This document shows positions 22,172 through 32,550 of a DNA stretch of 64,000 nucleotides, piece after piece. Each line of letters begins with the position of its first letter. Within the stretch, counting starts at the first letter, position 1. The notes under the pieces were generated by a model. The model worked only from the letters and a program-made list of their open reading frames with translations. It ran no database searches and was not told where the DNA came from. The DNA is taken from assembly GCA_963920575.1 (NCBI GenBank), contig OY986965.1, forward strand, positions 1,735,072 through 1,799,071. Direction: 5' to 3'. Origin of the DNA: Narthecium ossifragum (lineage: Eukaryota; Streptophyta; Magnoliopsida; Dioscoreales; Nartheciaceae). Made by a program: the position numbers and the translations under genes.

Positions 22172-25100
22172 ATGCATAGTTTTTGGAGCAATGGCGGTGG
22201 AAGAGCCAAGCTCCTCCTCTTCGCCGCCATTGCCGGCGTCTCCACCCTCCTCCTGCTCCTTTCCACAACGTCAAAGCCACAACCAGAGGCGCACCGCCGC
22301 CATCTCCATGCAAGCTCTCACCTCCAGGCCAACGCAATCGCTGCCGGCCACTGCGAAGGCACCCTCTACAAAGACCTCTGCGTCTCCACCGTCGCGGAGA
22401 TCCCTGAACTCACCTATAAAACCCTCCCGGAGGTCATCGCGGCGCTCATCAACCGGACGGCCAGCGAAGTCCACTCCTCCTCGGCCAACTGCTCCGGTTT
22501 CCTCCGCCACCGCGCTCTCGATCCTCTCCAGAAGCTCGCCCTCTCCGACTGCCTCGAGCTATTCGACTTGACTATCGACAGCTTCCGCAGCGCTCGCGAC
22601 GACCTCTTTTCTAATGCCTCGTCGCATCGCGACGTTCTCCAGACGCTCCTCAGCGCGGCCATCGCCAACCAGTTCACGTGCCTCGACGGCTTCGCGTACG
22701 TCCCCGGCGGAGGCGTCAGGCACTACATCGAGGGCCGGCTACGCCATGTCTCGCACTTGGTGAGCAACTCTCTCGCGATGGTGAAGAAGATACCTCGAAG
22801 CAAGAAGCCAGCGAGGAGGGAAGCGTTCGAAGGGTACGGCAGGGTGGTCGGAGGCTTCCCAGAGTGGCTCTCGAAGAAGGACCGGAGACTGTTGCAGGCT
22901 ACGGCGTCCAACATGACGAAGGCGAATTTAATTGTGGCGAAGGACGGCAGCGGGAACTTCACGACGATAGGGGCGGCGGTGGCGGCTGCGCCGAACAACA
23001 GCGCGACCCGGTTCGTGATTTACATCAAAGCCGGAGCGTATTTCGAGAATGTGGAGGTGGGGAAGACGAAGACCAACTTGATGTTCATCGGCGACGGCAT
23101 CGGGAAGACGGTGGTGAAGGCTAGCCGGAATGTCGTCGACGGCTTCACCACCTTCCAGTCGGCTACTGTAGGTACGCGCGTGAGTGCCTCTTGTCTGCTT
23201 TCTTAATTAGTTTGGATCTAAGCTCAAATTGAACAGGCAAACACGTATGTACAATCTGGCCTGGTCCTACCATGCATGATCCACTAGGACCACTAGAGCT
23301 GCCCAAGTCCTACCATATTGCCAAGTCATGCATCATTGGCTCGTAGTAACATGGCTGTGGGTCATGAGACCACTGAAGAAGAGGAAAATGTGGCACTGGA
23401 TAGATCTGGACGTACATAGGGGTACTTTTATACTGCTACATAGTCCCGTAGTAAGTTAGACCACCGGTCGTTTGGTGAGGAGATAAATTTATCCCGGATT
23501 AGCCCCTAGTGTGGGGATGAAGAGGGATAATATCTTTATAAAATCACCCTTATTCTTAAACATCAAAAATAGGCCTTACTATTTTATTTACATTCCATCT
23601 ATCATTATCATTCTATTTTTTTCCTATACTCATTAGCAACCCAATCTTTTCTATCCCAAAATCCCTTAACCTTCTTAATCCAGAATAAGTTATACCCACA
23701 CCAAAAAAATAGAGCCTGATCTCGGTTTATCTCCGTATACCAAACAGGCGGTATACAGTGTTACATGAAGTTTCCATAGAATCGTTGCAATCACGGCAAG
23801 TATATATCTTGATGGATCGGAGAATACAACCCCGACATGTCCATGAGCCACGTAAAGCGAGTTCTATCCCTTGTTTGGTTGGGGGATAAGGGGGGATAAC
23901 CCCACTTTATCCCCCTTTATCCCCATTTTTTACTCAAATATCAAAAATAATGATTACGGGGTTATCCCCATTCCACCTACTACCACCTCTCTACTTTTTC
24001 TTACCCTAATTCCTTAACCCTACTTTTTCTAACCCCATCTAACCCTATCCCCTTTTAACCCCATTTTTTCTAACCCCATACCAAACGGGTTAAAGGTTCT
24101 CGACCTGCCCGGCTGGATAGCCACCACCGCCATAAGAGAGTCCTGGTCGGCTGGTCGTATACATAGTCCTAGTATAACCGTTTAACTATGATGATATCAA
24201 AGCTAAGATCTAGCCCTTTTGTTCTGTTTTTTTTCCCTATTTCTGATCTTCTTGTTTGGTTCCGCAGCCCTTGGGCTCATCTACCCTCAAAAAAAAGAAG
24301 CTAAGATCTAGACTTTACGGGAAATTGCTGTTTAGTCTAGTTTGTAGAAGTTTTTTGCTTTCTAGTCTTCTTATAAGATCTTAAGTGTTTTAGTCCCTTT
24401 TTTGAAAGTTATAAATTTTTTATACCTAAGCTACCCTTCTATTATGGCAGCCACCTTTAGCATTAATTATTATGGATTGGGAATGGTGGATGGCATTAAT
24501 GCATGCACCCATTCCCAATCCATAAAAGCTATATTTTTTTGGATCCATTAATGCATGTTTCTTACTTTAATGGCTGGATGCATGCATTATTGCAGCAATT
24601 AATGACAAAAAAATACTTTAAATTAGAAAAAAAATATTTTAAATTAGAAAATTGCTCGAAAAAATGAGAAAAATGGTATAAAATTGTAGAAAGATTGGAA
24701 TTTTTTAGGAGCAGCAATTATGCGAAGTAATTATCAATTTTGGTAGTTACTTCTCAAAATACAATTTTTTTGCAAAGTATCTACAATTTTATGCGAAGTA
24801 ACTACCAAAATTGGTAGTTACTTCCCAGTTTTGAAGCCGCGAAATGTGGCGGGGGACGCCGGTGGCGGAGCTGGAGCGGACCGGGGACGCCGGTGTCGGG
24901 TGGAGGCAGCTGGAGGTGAAGTAACTACCAAAATTGGTAGTTACTTCCCAGTTTTTGGAGGCGGCTGGAGGTGGGAAGTAACTACCAATTTTGGAAGTTA
25001 CTTCCCAGTTTTTGGAGGCATCTGGAGGTAGGAAGTAACTACCAAAATTGGTAGTTACTTCCCAATTTTGGAGGCGGCTGGAGGTGGCTGGAGTTGGTTT

Positions 25101-25684
25101 TATGGGAAGTAACTACCAAAATTGGTAGTTACTTCCCAGTTTTGGAGGCGGCTGGAGGTGGCTGGAGTTGGTTTTATGGGAAGTAACTACCAAAATTGGT
25201 AGTTACTTCCCAGTTTTTGATGGCAGCTGGAGGATGCTGGAGGTGACTGGAGGTGGCTGGAGTCGGTTTTATGGGAAGTAACTACCAAAATTGGTAGTTA
25301 CTTCCCAGTTTTTGAAGGAGGCTGGAGGCGGCTGGAGGATGCTGGAGGTGACTGGAGGTGGCTGGAGTCGATTTTATGGGAAGTAACTACCAAAATTGGT
25401 AGTTACTTCCCAGTTTTTGGAGGTGGCTGGAGGTGGCTGGAGGCACGCACCCGGGAGGGGAGCAAGGGGTGGGTGTGGAGCACGCTGGGGAGGGCGGGGG
25501 GTGGAGCACGTCGCCCGTGTGGAGCACGCCACCGCTGGAATCTCGCTCACGCGGGAAGTGGAGCACGCCGCTGGATCTGGAGGAGCACGTCGGGGTGGAG
25601 CACGGGCTGGATCTGGAGGAGCACGCCGGGGTGGAGCATGGGATGGATCTGATTTGGAGGAGCACGTCGGGGAACGGGAGAAGA

Positions 25685-25719
<35 letters not shown>

Positions 25720-27087
25720 GGAGCACGGCGCGGGCGGGGGGTGGATCTGGACCAGGGGGGGGTGAAGCTCGATGGATCTGGAGCATGCCGGGGGTGGATC
25801 TGGAGCACCCCGGGGGGGTGAAGCTCGTGGAGCACGCGGGAGGGGGGGGGGGTGAAGCTCGATGGATCTGGACCCAGGGGGGTTGGAGCACGCCGGGGGA
25901 GGGCGGGGGGTGGAGCACGCCGGGGAGGGGGGTGGGGGTGGGGGGTGACGCCGGGGAGGGGGTGNNNNNNNNNNNNNNNNNNNNNNNNNNNNNNNNNNNN
26001 NNNNNNNNNNNNNNNNNNNNNNNNNNNNNNNNNNNNNNNNNNNNNNNNNNNNNNNNNNNNNNNNNNNNNNNNNNNNNNNNNNNNNNNNNNNNNNNNNNNN
26101 NNNNNNNNNNNNNNNNNNNNNNNNNNNNNNNNNNNNNNNNNNNNNNNNNNNNNNNNNNNNNNNNCTATCACCTAGAAGACTATTTGACAAATCCAGCTAG
26201 ACTTTAAATCCTGTTCACCTCAATCCGTTTCCTACATTCAATATGGCATGTGAAGATTTATGATCATTTATATCTATCAACAACTGTGTCATAGGCTCAT
26301 AGCCATCAATGCATTACGGTCTTTAGTGCAAGCATTTATGTTCAATTTCTGGTTGTCTTAAGTTGTTGCATGTATGCATGCATGAACGCTAGCTGTCGTC
26401 GGGAAAGGATTCTTGGCACGGGGAATCACGATTGAGAACTCCGCCGGCTTCGCTAAGCACCAGGCAGTGGCACTGCGGGTCGGCGCCGACCTCTCGGCGT
26501 TCTACAATTGTAGCCTCGTGGGCTACCAAGACACCCTCTACGTTCACTCCCTCAGGCAATTCTACAGAGACTGCGACATCTACGGCACCATAGACTTCAT
26601 CTTCGGCGACGCCGCCGTGGTGCTCCAGCACTGCAACCTCTACGCCCGGAAGCCCGGCCCGAACCAGAAGAACGTGTTCACAGCTCAAGGAAGAGAGGAC
26701 CCCAACGAGAACACCGGGATATCCATCCAGAGCTGCAAGGTCACAGCAGCAGCTGATCTCATCCCAGTGCAGTCATCGTTCCCGACGTACCTCGGCCGGC
26801 CATGGAAGCAGTACTCCAGAACGGTATATCTACAGTCTTTTCTTGATAGCCTGATCAATCCGGCCGGATGGCTGGAGTGGAATGGGAGCTTTGCGTTGAG
26901 CACGCTGTACTATGGGGAGTACAAGAACCAGGGCCCTGGTTCTAATACCACCAACAGGGTGACCTGGCCGGGGTACAGGGTCATCAATAACTCGACGGAG
27001 GCGAGCCAGTTCACGGTGGCTAGCTTCATACAGGGTGATCAGTGGCTCGGGCCGACCTCGATTCCGTTCGTCTCTGGATTGAACTGA
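22172..27087 (+). CDS. Pectinesterase with PMEI pro-region (membrane-anchored precursor), two exons
   Basis: Exon 1 is 22172-23171 and exon 2 is 26393-27087, joined in phase 1, giving 564 residues. The N-terminus has a single hydrophobic segment (about 14-31) after a short basic stretch, which looks like a type II signal anchor. A PMEI pro-domain follows (about 58-205), then the processing motif RRLL near 241 and the PME domain. Catalytic signatures are [28 protein letters not shown] and YLGRPWK. The substrate is methyl-esterified pectin in the wall. The intron, at the same position as in the neighbour gene at 14614-16575, is 3,221 bp here against 204 bp there, and is filled with repeats and a 200 N gap. 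Exon sequences and splice sites are intact, but part of the intron is unknown. Confidence 0.92.
23464..23751. mobile_element. MITE-like element in PME intron
   Basis: The two ends are imperfect inverted repeats: CGTTTGGT...GAGATAAA on the left, and its complement TTTATCTC...ACCAAACAG on the right. It is about 290 bp with no coding potential. The target duplication is not clear, so class assignment is uncertain; the GTTTGGT ends suggest the Harbinger/Tourist group. Confidence 0.5.
23868..24089. mobile_element. MITE-like element in PME intron
   Basis: Left end CCCTTGTTTGGTTGGGG and right end CCCCATACCAAACGGG are near-inverted. The interior is rich in TAACCCC/GGGGATAA motifs. About 222 bp long. 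No clear target duplication. Confidence 0.5.
24214..24297 (+). mobile_element. 5'-truncated LINE tail with 14 bp target duplication
   Basis: AAGCTAAGATCTAG is repeated exactly at 24200-24213 and 24298-24311. The insert ends CCTTGGGCTCATCTACCCTC followed by an A run, the same 3' tail as in the antisense copy at 27424. Confidence 0.85.
24471..24524. repeat. Perfect 16 bp-stem inverted repeat
   Basis: TATGGATTGGGAATGG (24471-24486) is the exact reverse complement of 24509-24524, with a 22-base loop containing GCATGC. It lies in the PME intron. It may be the core of a degraded transposon end. Confidence 0.8.
24717..25415. repeat. Array of about nine ~34 bp near-perfect palindromes
   Basis: Units with half-site GGGAAGTAACTACCAA around a short AT core recur at about 24720, 24796, 24918, 24976, 25033, 25108, 25178, 25276 and 25378. 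Linkers are built from GGAGGCGGCTGGAGGTGGCTG and grow longer along the array. Each unit could form a hairpin of about 15 base pairs. The array is within the PME intron and is not coding. Confidence 0.85.
25440..25964. repeat. G-rich tandem repeat next to the assembly gap
   Basis: Degenerate units of GTGGAGCACGCCGGGG and GATGGATCTGGA repeat up to the gap. The tract includes a run of 31 consecutive G at 25688-25718. Any long open frames here come from the repeat and from N bases, not from a gene. Confidence 0.85.
25965..26164. other. Assembly gap, 200 N
   Basis: Exactly 200 N. The round length suggests a placeholder, so the true size is unknown. It lies in the intron of the second pectinesterase directly after the G-rich repeat, which probably blocked sequencing or assembly. 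Confidence 0.99.
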
Positions 27088-27423
27088 TACCAGATGGTGT
27101 TTCTTCTCATTTCAATTCAATAAAGGAATGCAATCAAGCCAATTTCTACATATCTAGCTATGTAACACGTAGGAGGCCAATGAACTATTATATCTACTAT
27201 ACATTAGTAGATGTTTTGATGGAGTTGTAGACAATTCAACATCAGTTATATGGCCATACTAAAAGAAGCTGTGTTCGAGTTGGCACTAACCAAGCATCCT
27301 TGTCTCAAGTACGAAACCAAAAGATAGCGGTTGCTAAAGATCCAGAGCTAATTAAGGACACCAAATACTTAATGGAAGTAGCTGACGCTGAAGACAATGA
27401 TATATGTTCCAAAATCCAAACCA

Positions 27424-27545
27424 ACTTTTTTTTTTTTTTTTTTGAGTAGATGAGCCCAAGGGCTGCGGAACCAAACAGGAAAACCAGAAAATGAAGAACA
27501 TACAGTACGAAAGGGCTCAAACAGAGGAGCCCTAAGAAGAAAAAG
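27424..27545 (-). mobile_element. LINE tail, antisense
   Basis: A T run at 27424-27443 is followed by GAGTAGATGAGCCCAAGGGC, the reverse complement of the LINE tail at 24250-24297. The right boundary is not resolved; a 17 bp direct repeat CAAAGGATCCACCCTGA occurs at 27576 and 27604 just beyond it. The remainder of 27088-27900 shows no gene. Confidence 0.65.
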
Positions 27546-27927
27546 CATGCACGGAACCTCTCAGAACATGGGAATCAAAGGATCCACCCTGACCGAGGAC
27601 ACCTCAAAGGATCCACCCTGATCTCTATAAAATAGTACTGGATATGAGGCAGCGCAGGGTCCACAATTTTCAAGTATCAATTACCTCCCAAAGACAGTAC
27701 CGCTGTTTGCATTTGAAAATATATATACGTTGCAGTTTAACAGTATTTATGAAACGATGGGAAAAAAAAAGAATCAAGCACTGAAACTTGAGACTTCCAA
27801 AAAAAAAAGATGGAACTCTGCACATAAATTGCATCTAAGTAGAATTCGATACTTTTGATGAAGTGATGAAACCGTTAACTTATGAGCTCTCTTCTCTGCA
27901 TCGCCAAGTAGGAAACAGAGGTTCAAA

Positions 27928-30266
27928 TCAAAGCTCCCTGTCATTGGCTGCAGGAAGATAGAGCTCACAAAGCTGGTAATATAACTTGGTCATGAAGTGG
28001 TTGAGTTGCTCATGGTGCAATGAAACAAGTGCCAGAATGAGTACCAAAAACATCAACAACAGTGTTAAGCTCCTGTAATGGCTTTCCCTTTCAATCTTCA
28101 TTGACAATGTTTCTCTCATCTTTGTTACTTCTTCTTTCTTTGGATCCTTTAGATCACTTTCTTCTTCTTCTTCCTCCATTACTTCATTGGCCTTATCTTT
28201 TATCTCAAAGTCTGACACTGGCAATCTTTCATCTTTTTCAATCAGATCAGATGGCCATATCGCCTCAGTATTGCATTCCCTTGACGAGGACCCAGTTCCA
28301 TCTGATCCCTCCTCACCTCTCTCACCCTCCTCTTCATTAGATGATTCTGTTTCCTCTTCTTCAGATTCCATTGGTGATATCTCTTCTTGTTCTTCGACTT
28401 CTCCATTGTAGTGTTTTTCTTCAGAGAATACCATCACATTGGTGGCCTTCAGCTCTTCTCCACATTGCTCTGTCTGGTTTTGGGCACTCTCAATTTCATG
28501 AAGAAAAGACTCTGCTTCCTCGTTGGATTCCATTGATGCTGCCTTTTCTTGTAGTTTATTGTCATCTGCAACTGCCATTTCTTGTGCACTTTGCTCTTTC
28601 TCCACCTTTTCAGAATCAACCTCTACCTTCTCATCTTTAGCATTCACCGACACTCCGAGATGGGCAAATTTTAATTCTCGTTCACTTTCCTCTGTCTTGT
28701 TTTGGGTGCTCTCAATGTCATCAAGAAATGGCTGTGCTTCCTCTTTCGATTCCATTGGTGCTACATTTTCTTGTAGTTCCTTGTTATCTGCAACCGCCAT
28801 TTCTTCTGCACTTTGCTCTTTCTCCTCCTTTTCAGATTCAATACCTCCTACACTCTCATCTTTAGCAAATTTCAATTCTTGTTCACCTTTCTCTGACAGG
28901 TTTCCTTGGGATTCCATGTGCTCATCTGCTGTTGAATCTGTTTTCTCGTCCTCGGGTTCAACTGATTGTTCCCGGTATTCTTCTTCTTCGTCGTCTACCA
29001 TGCAGTCTACTGTTCTTGGCAATTCTTCAGCATGGACAACCTTTATTTCTTCTTCACTTTCCTTTGTCCGGTCTACGGTTTTCTCAAATACATAACCAGA
29101 TACTTCTGAATCCTCTTCTTTGGACTCAACCAACAGTTGTTCTTGTGTATCTTCTTCTTCTTCTTCTCTTTCTAATAAATCTTCAGCATGGGCAACCTTC
29201 ATTTCGTCTCCACTTTGCCCAGTCCAGTCTTCAGCTTTCTCAAATACATCTTCAGCTAATCCTGGATCCCCTTTTCTGGACTCAACTAATGATACCCCTC
29301 CTGCATCTCCATTCTCTTCTTCTTCCATTTTAGCCGTCTGGACTAAGGAAAATGAAGAATTAACGAAGGTTGGACATGCTGAAGAGTCATCAAATACATC
29401 TCCAGATGATTCTGAAACCTCCTCTTTGGAGTCAACTACTGATGCTTCCACATCTTCATTCTCATCTCCTGTTTTCGCCAAGTTCTTGTGCTGGGCAACC
29501 CTCAATAATCCTTCCCCAATTTGCTCCGATTGGTTTTTGGTTTTCATGAACACAAATTCGGATGATTCTACTTCGTTTCCTCTAGATTCAATTGCTGGTA
29601 TCTCTTCATATTCTCTAATACAATTTGCTGTCTCTTTTATCTCATCATCACCATCATCATAATGAAGGGTGTCAATTTCCAACCGATTCTCCTCTGTTTC
29701 AAGAACAGTACTTGAATTCCCACATGTAGGATTCCGGTCAAATCCAGTTTCAGAGATCATTGCTACAATATTTTCCTGCAAATATGAATCACAGGGATTT
29801 CATATTCTGCGAAGAAATTTGCATGAAAGATTAACACCAACAAGACAATAAAAATAAAAAAGAAGAAGAAAATCCACCTTTTCTTTCTCTGTTGCATCAG
29901 CAAAGATCTCCTCCACATCCCTACCAACAGCATCAATATAACAACAACTAATTTTAAGAGAAGAACAAAACCCAAGAAATTTTCTCATGTTGCTCATGCA
30001 ATTGGCAAATACCTGAGACCACGGCTCTCCTCTCCGTTGCTCTCCCCTTCTCTCTCATCATCAACACCAGCTCCTCTCTTTCCAGTTTTGGTGTTATCGT
30101 TTCTCCTCCTATGACTGGTATAAGCTCTGTGCAAAGCAAAGGCTCCACCCAGAACAGCGACGCCCAACGCGGCGCCGACAACCAGTATCCCTCCGCCACC
30201 CACCTCCAGCTTCAATCCATGTCTCCTCTTCTCCTTCCCCTGCTCCTGTCTTGCTTCAGCTGCCAT
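27928..30266 (-). CDS. Acidic, repeat-containing protein with two membrane segments; family not recognised
   Basis: Three exons (30266-30013, 29920-29878, 29775-27928) join in frame to give 714 residues. A glycine-rich hydrophobic segment ILVVGAALGVAVLGGAFAL lies near residues 27-45, followed by a basic patch. The long third exon is extremely rich in Glu, Asp and Ser and low in hydrophobic residues. It includes about five degenerate copies of a ~45-residue unit with VFE..ED..E..GDEMKVAHAE-like cores. Further on are two better ~75-residue repeats (about 411-472 and 487-547) sharing KEQSAEEMAVAD and DIESTQNKTE-type cores. A second hydrophobic helix, TLLLMFLVLILALVSL, is near 667-687. The protein is therefore probably a membrane protein with a long acidic loop. 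The middle exon is only 43 bp, but both junctions keep the frame. I do not recognise the family and assign no function. Confidence 0.8.
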
Positions 30267-31045
30267 ATTTACGAAGGACCCCTATCTCTCTCTCTCTTCT
30301 CTCTAGCTTCTCTCCAGGAAAGTCTTCATTAAAACTCCGGAAGAAGAGTTGTTGGTTAACACTGGATATCATAGGACGGTGTAACAATTACGTACTTGTC
30401 TTTATTGTAGAGAATGCATGGCGGTGAGACACGTTGTTCATCTTTGGAGGAGGGGGGGATTCGGTTGAGAGATTTCCTGCAACCGAGGGGCATCTCCGCC
30501 CTGCCTGTCTGCCGCTTTGGTCTCCTAAAACTTCTATATTCAATCCATGCTGCTTGGAATAAGTCCAAACATGACTCTACAAAATAAAAAAGATAATTAG
30601 AATCAATCACGCTTGTTCTTTAATAACTTCTATGGCGGTGTAAAAAAAAACAAAGGATATCCGATGTTTTCCCAAATTTGATACGCCTGCACGGCCGATG
30701 CTGTATTCTAGGGTTAATATATTGACTTGACTTCTAAAACATAAGGTATCCGTGCTCTCTCCGTTGGATGAAATTGAAACAATTCTAGACCGTTGATATC
30801 ATAGTAGTAGACCAGTACACTCGACGGGGAGACGTGACAAACTTATTATTGCCACGCGGAGCTCATGGCTGGTTTCATGTCAAGAATGTGATCTCCTATC
30901 CATTCAGAATGTGAGGACCTTTTTGTTTCCACCCTCCACCCACTGGCGTTGAAAAGGCTACCCCATTAAAGCCTTTGTCACTGTTCCTTTGTCCTATATT
31001 GAACTAGGTGGGATGACTGGCACGCACCGTCACTGCCTTTTAACT
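30267..31045. other. Intergenic, nothing recognisable
   Basis: Contains the likely promoter and 5' leader (pyrimidine-rich CTCTCTCTCT near 30285-30305) of the minus-strand gene ending at 30266. No other gene, RNA or element is visible. Confidence 0.4.
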
Positions 31046-31405
31046 AGGGTAGCAGAACCAAACAATTTTGATCCATTCGCATCGGTTCTCTAAATTTAAA
31101 ATTTTCGGTTCTTTGATTCATTTCAGTTCTTTATTATAAATTTTGATTAAATCGAAAAACTGAACTTTTTAGTAAAATCATTTTTTTTTATTTATATATT
31201 ACATAAGTACACATATGGTTCGGTTCGGTTCTATTCCATTCGTTTTCTACGTGAATTTGATTTATTTCAGTTTTCAAAATTTTGGACTGAATTAGTTTGG
31301 TTTTGACATAATTCAACACGGTTCGGTTTTGACATATAATTCGGTTCGGTTCTCAAAATTTTGGATCGAAAAAAATTCAATTCGATTCTGAATCGAAGAA
31401 AACCG
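31046..31405. mobile_element. Degenerate GGTTCGGTT-rich element, hAT MITE-like
   Basis: Dense AACCGAA/TTCGGTT motifs, with a right end reading AAAACCGAATGCACACC. The composition matches the well-bounded element at 38356-38712. Ends are too worn to show a target duplication. Confidence 0.45.
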
Positions 31406-32550
31406 AATGCACACCGCTACATGCTACATGTAACTTATCCACCCCCACTACCCCTCTCCTCTGCTTTAACAATTTACCCCCGCTACCCCGCTCTCCTCCT
31501 CTCTATGACTTACCTCATCTCTCCTCCCCCTCTCAGCTGCCACATGTCCTCCTCTCTTCTCTCTCTCCTCCTACTCAAGTGTCATGTATGAGAAAATAGA
31601 TGATTCTGACTCATAAAAACTGATTTTATATAATAGATGAAGAAATTTTTTATTGGGTTAAAGTTTGAATTTCCAGAGAAAAAAAACCAACTCCATTGCA
31701 ATAGGGCATATCCGCATATGCTTTTTTTGCCTTCCTTTTTGTGGACTTTGATCCATGTTGAGCATCCTTAGTAATATAGGCCAGCATGTTCCGAATTAGA
31801 GCAGACACACCGGTCGGTCTTGATGCTGCATCAGCGATACTAGCACGGTGCAGTCAACCAAGTAGGCAAATGTCTACAATATATTCGGGGGAAAGAGAAG
31901 TAACTAAAACGCTTCAGAGGAAACATAAGAATGGAAGACTCTTTAACATTTGTTCTCTAACATGGTCATCTCGGAAGTATAACATCTAAGCTAGCAGATG
32001 TTATTTGGTTTTCAAAGAAAACTCACGAGGTAAGATTGTCTGAACAGAGTGTTTTCTACACAGACTGGAAGTACAATCAATACATTCAAACTATAAGCAA
32101 AATGCAGCATAAAAGAACATGATTTTACACTTTGAACAGTATTGAACAGACTTAGACACAGAAAAGATTAGGAACAAAACAACTCAGTCTTTGATACTCT
32201 CATTTAGAAATACTGAAGCCACTATTTTAAACAACAACAGCAGCATCAACAGACGAACTTTGCCTAAACTTGCTTAGCATTCAGCAACAAACACTAAATC
32301 AATCAAAATCAGAAAAATATCGCACGCTTCATCGTTTCGATGGAAGCTGAGTTAGGCTTCTCGGAGTGAAACGTCCCAATATAACATCTCATTCCATGGA
32401 CAAGGGTCTTTGGTAGATCCGAGTTGCAGTATGCAGCAAGAAACCACTGCAAGCCATACGTGCCACTGGTTCAGTGCTTAAGGCACTAACCTTGGTGTGG
32501 ATTTTGCCAGCTTAATACTTTGAACAGGGCAGCCTTCGATCACCATCAAC
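31406..32550. other. Intergenic and 3' flank of the F-box gene
   Basis: A CT-rich tract (about 31430-31580) is followed by AT-rich sequence. The last few hundred bases are probably the 3' UTR of the F-box/LRR gene. No other gene seen. Confidence 0.4.

Noticed and set aside
24717..25415. CRISPR-like spacing of repeated palindromes
   Set aside because: The DNA is from a plant nucleus, the spacers are themselves repeats of one another, and no cas genes exist; this is an intron repeat array.
25374..26207. Long open frames on both strands through the G-rich repeat and gap
   Set aside because: They are made of repeat units and N bases, have proline- or glycine-only composition, and lie in an intron.
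28062..29662. Long plus-strand frames opposite the acidic protein gene
   Set aside because: They are reverse-strand shadows of Glu/Asp codons (giving Ser/Phe/Leu-rich text); the minus strand has consistent splice sites and helices.
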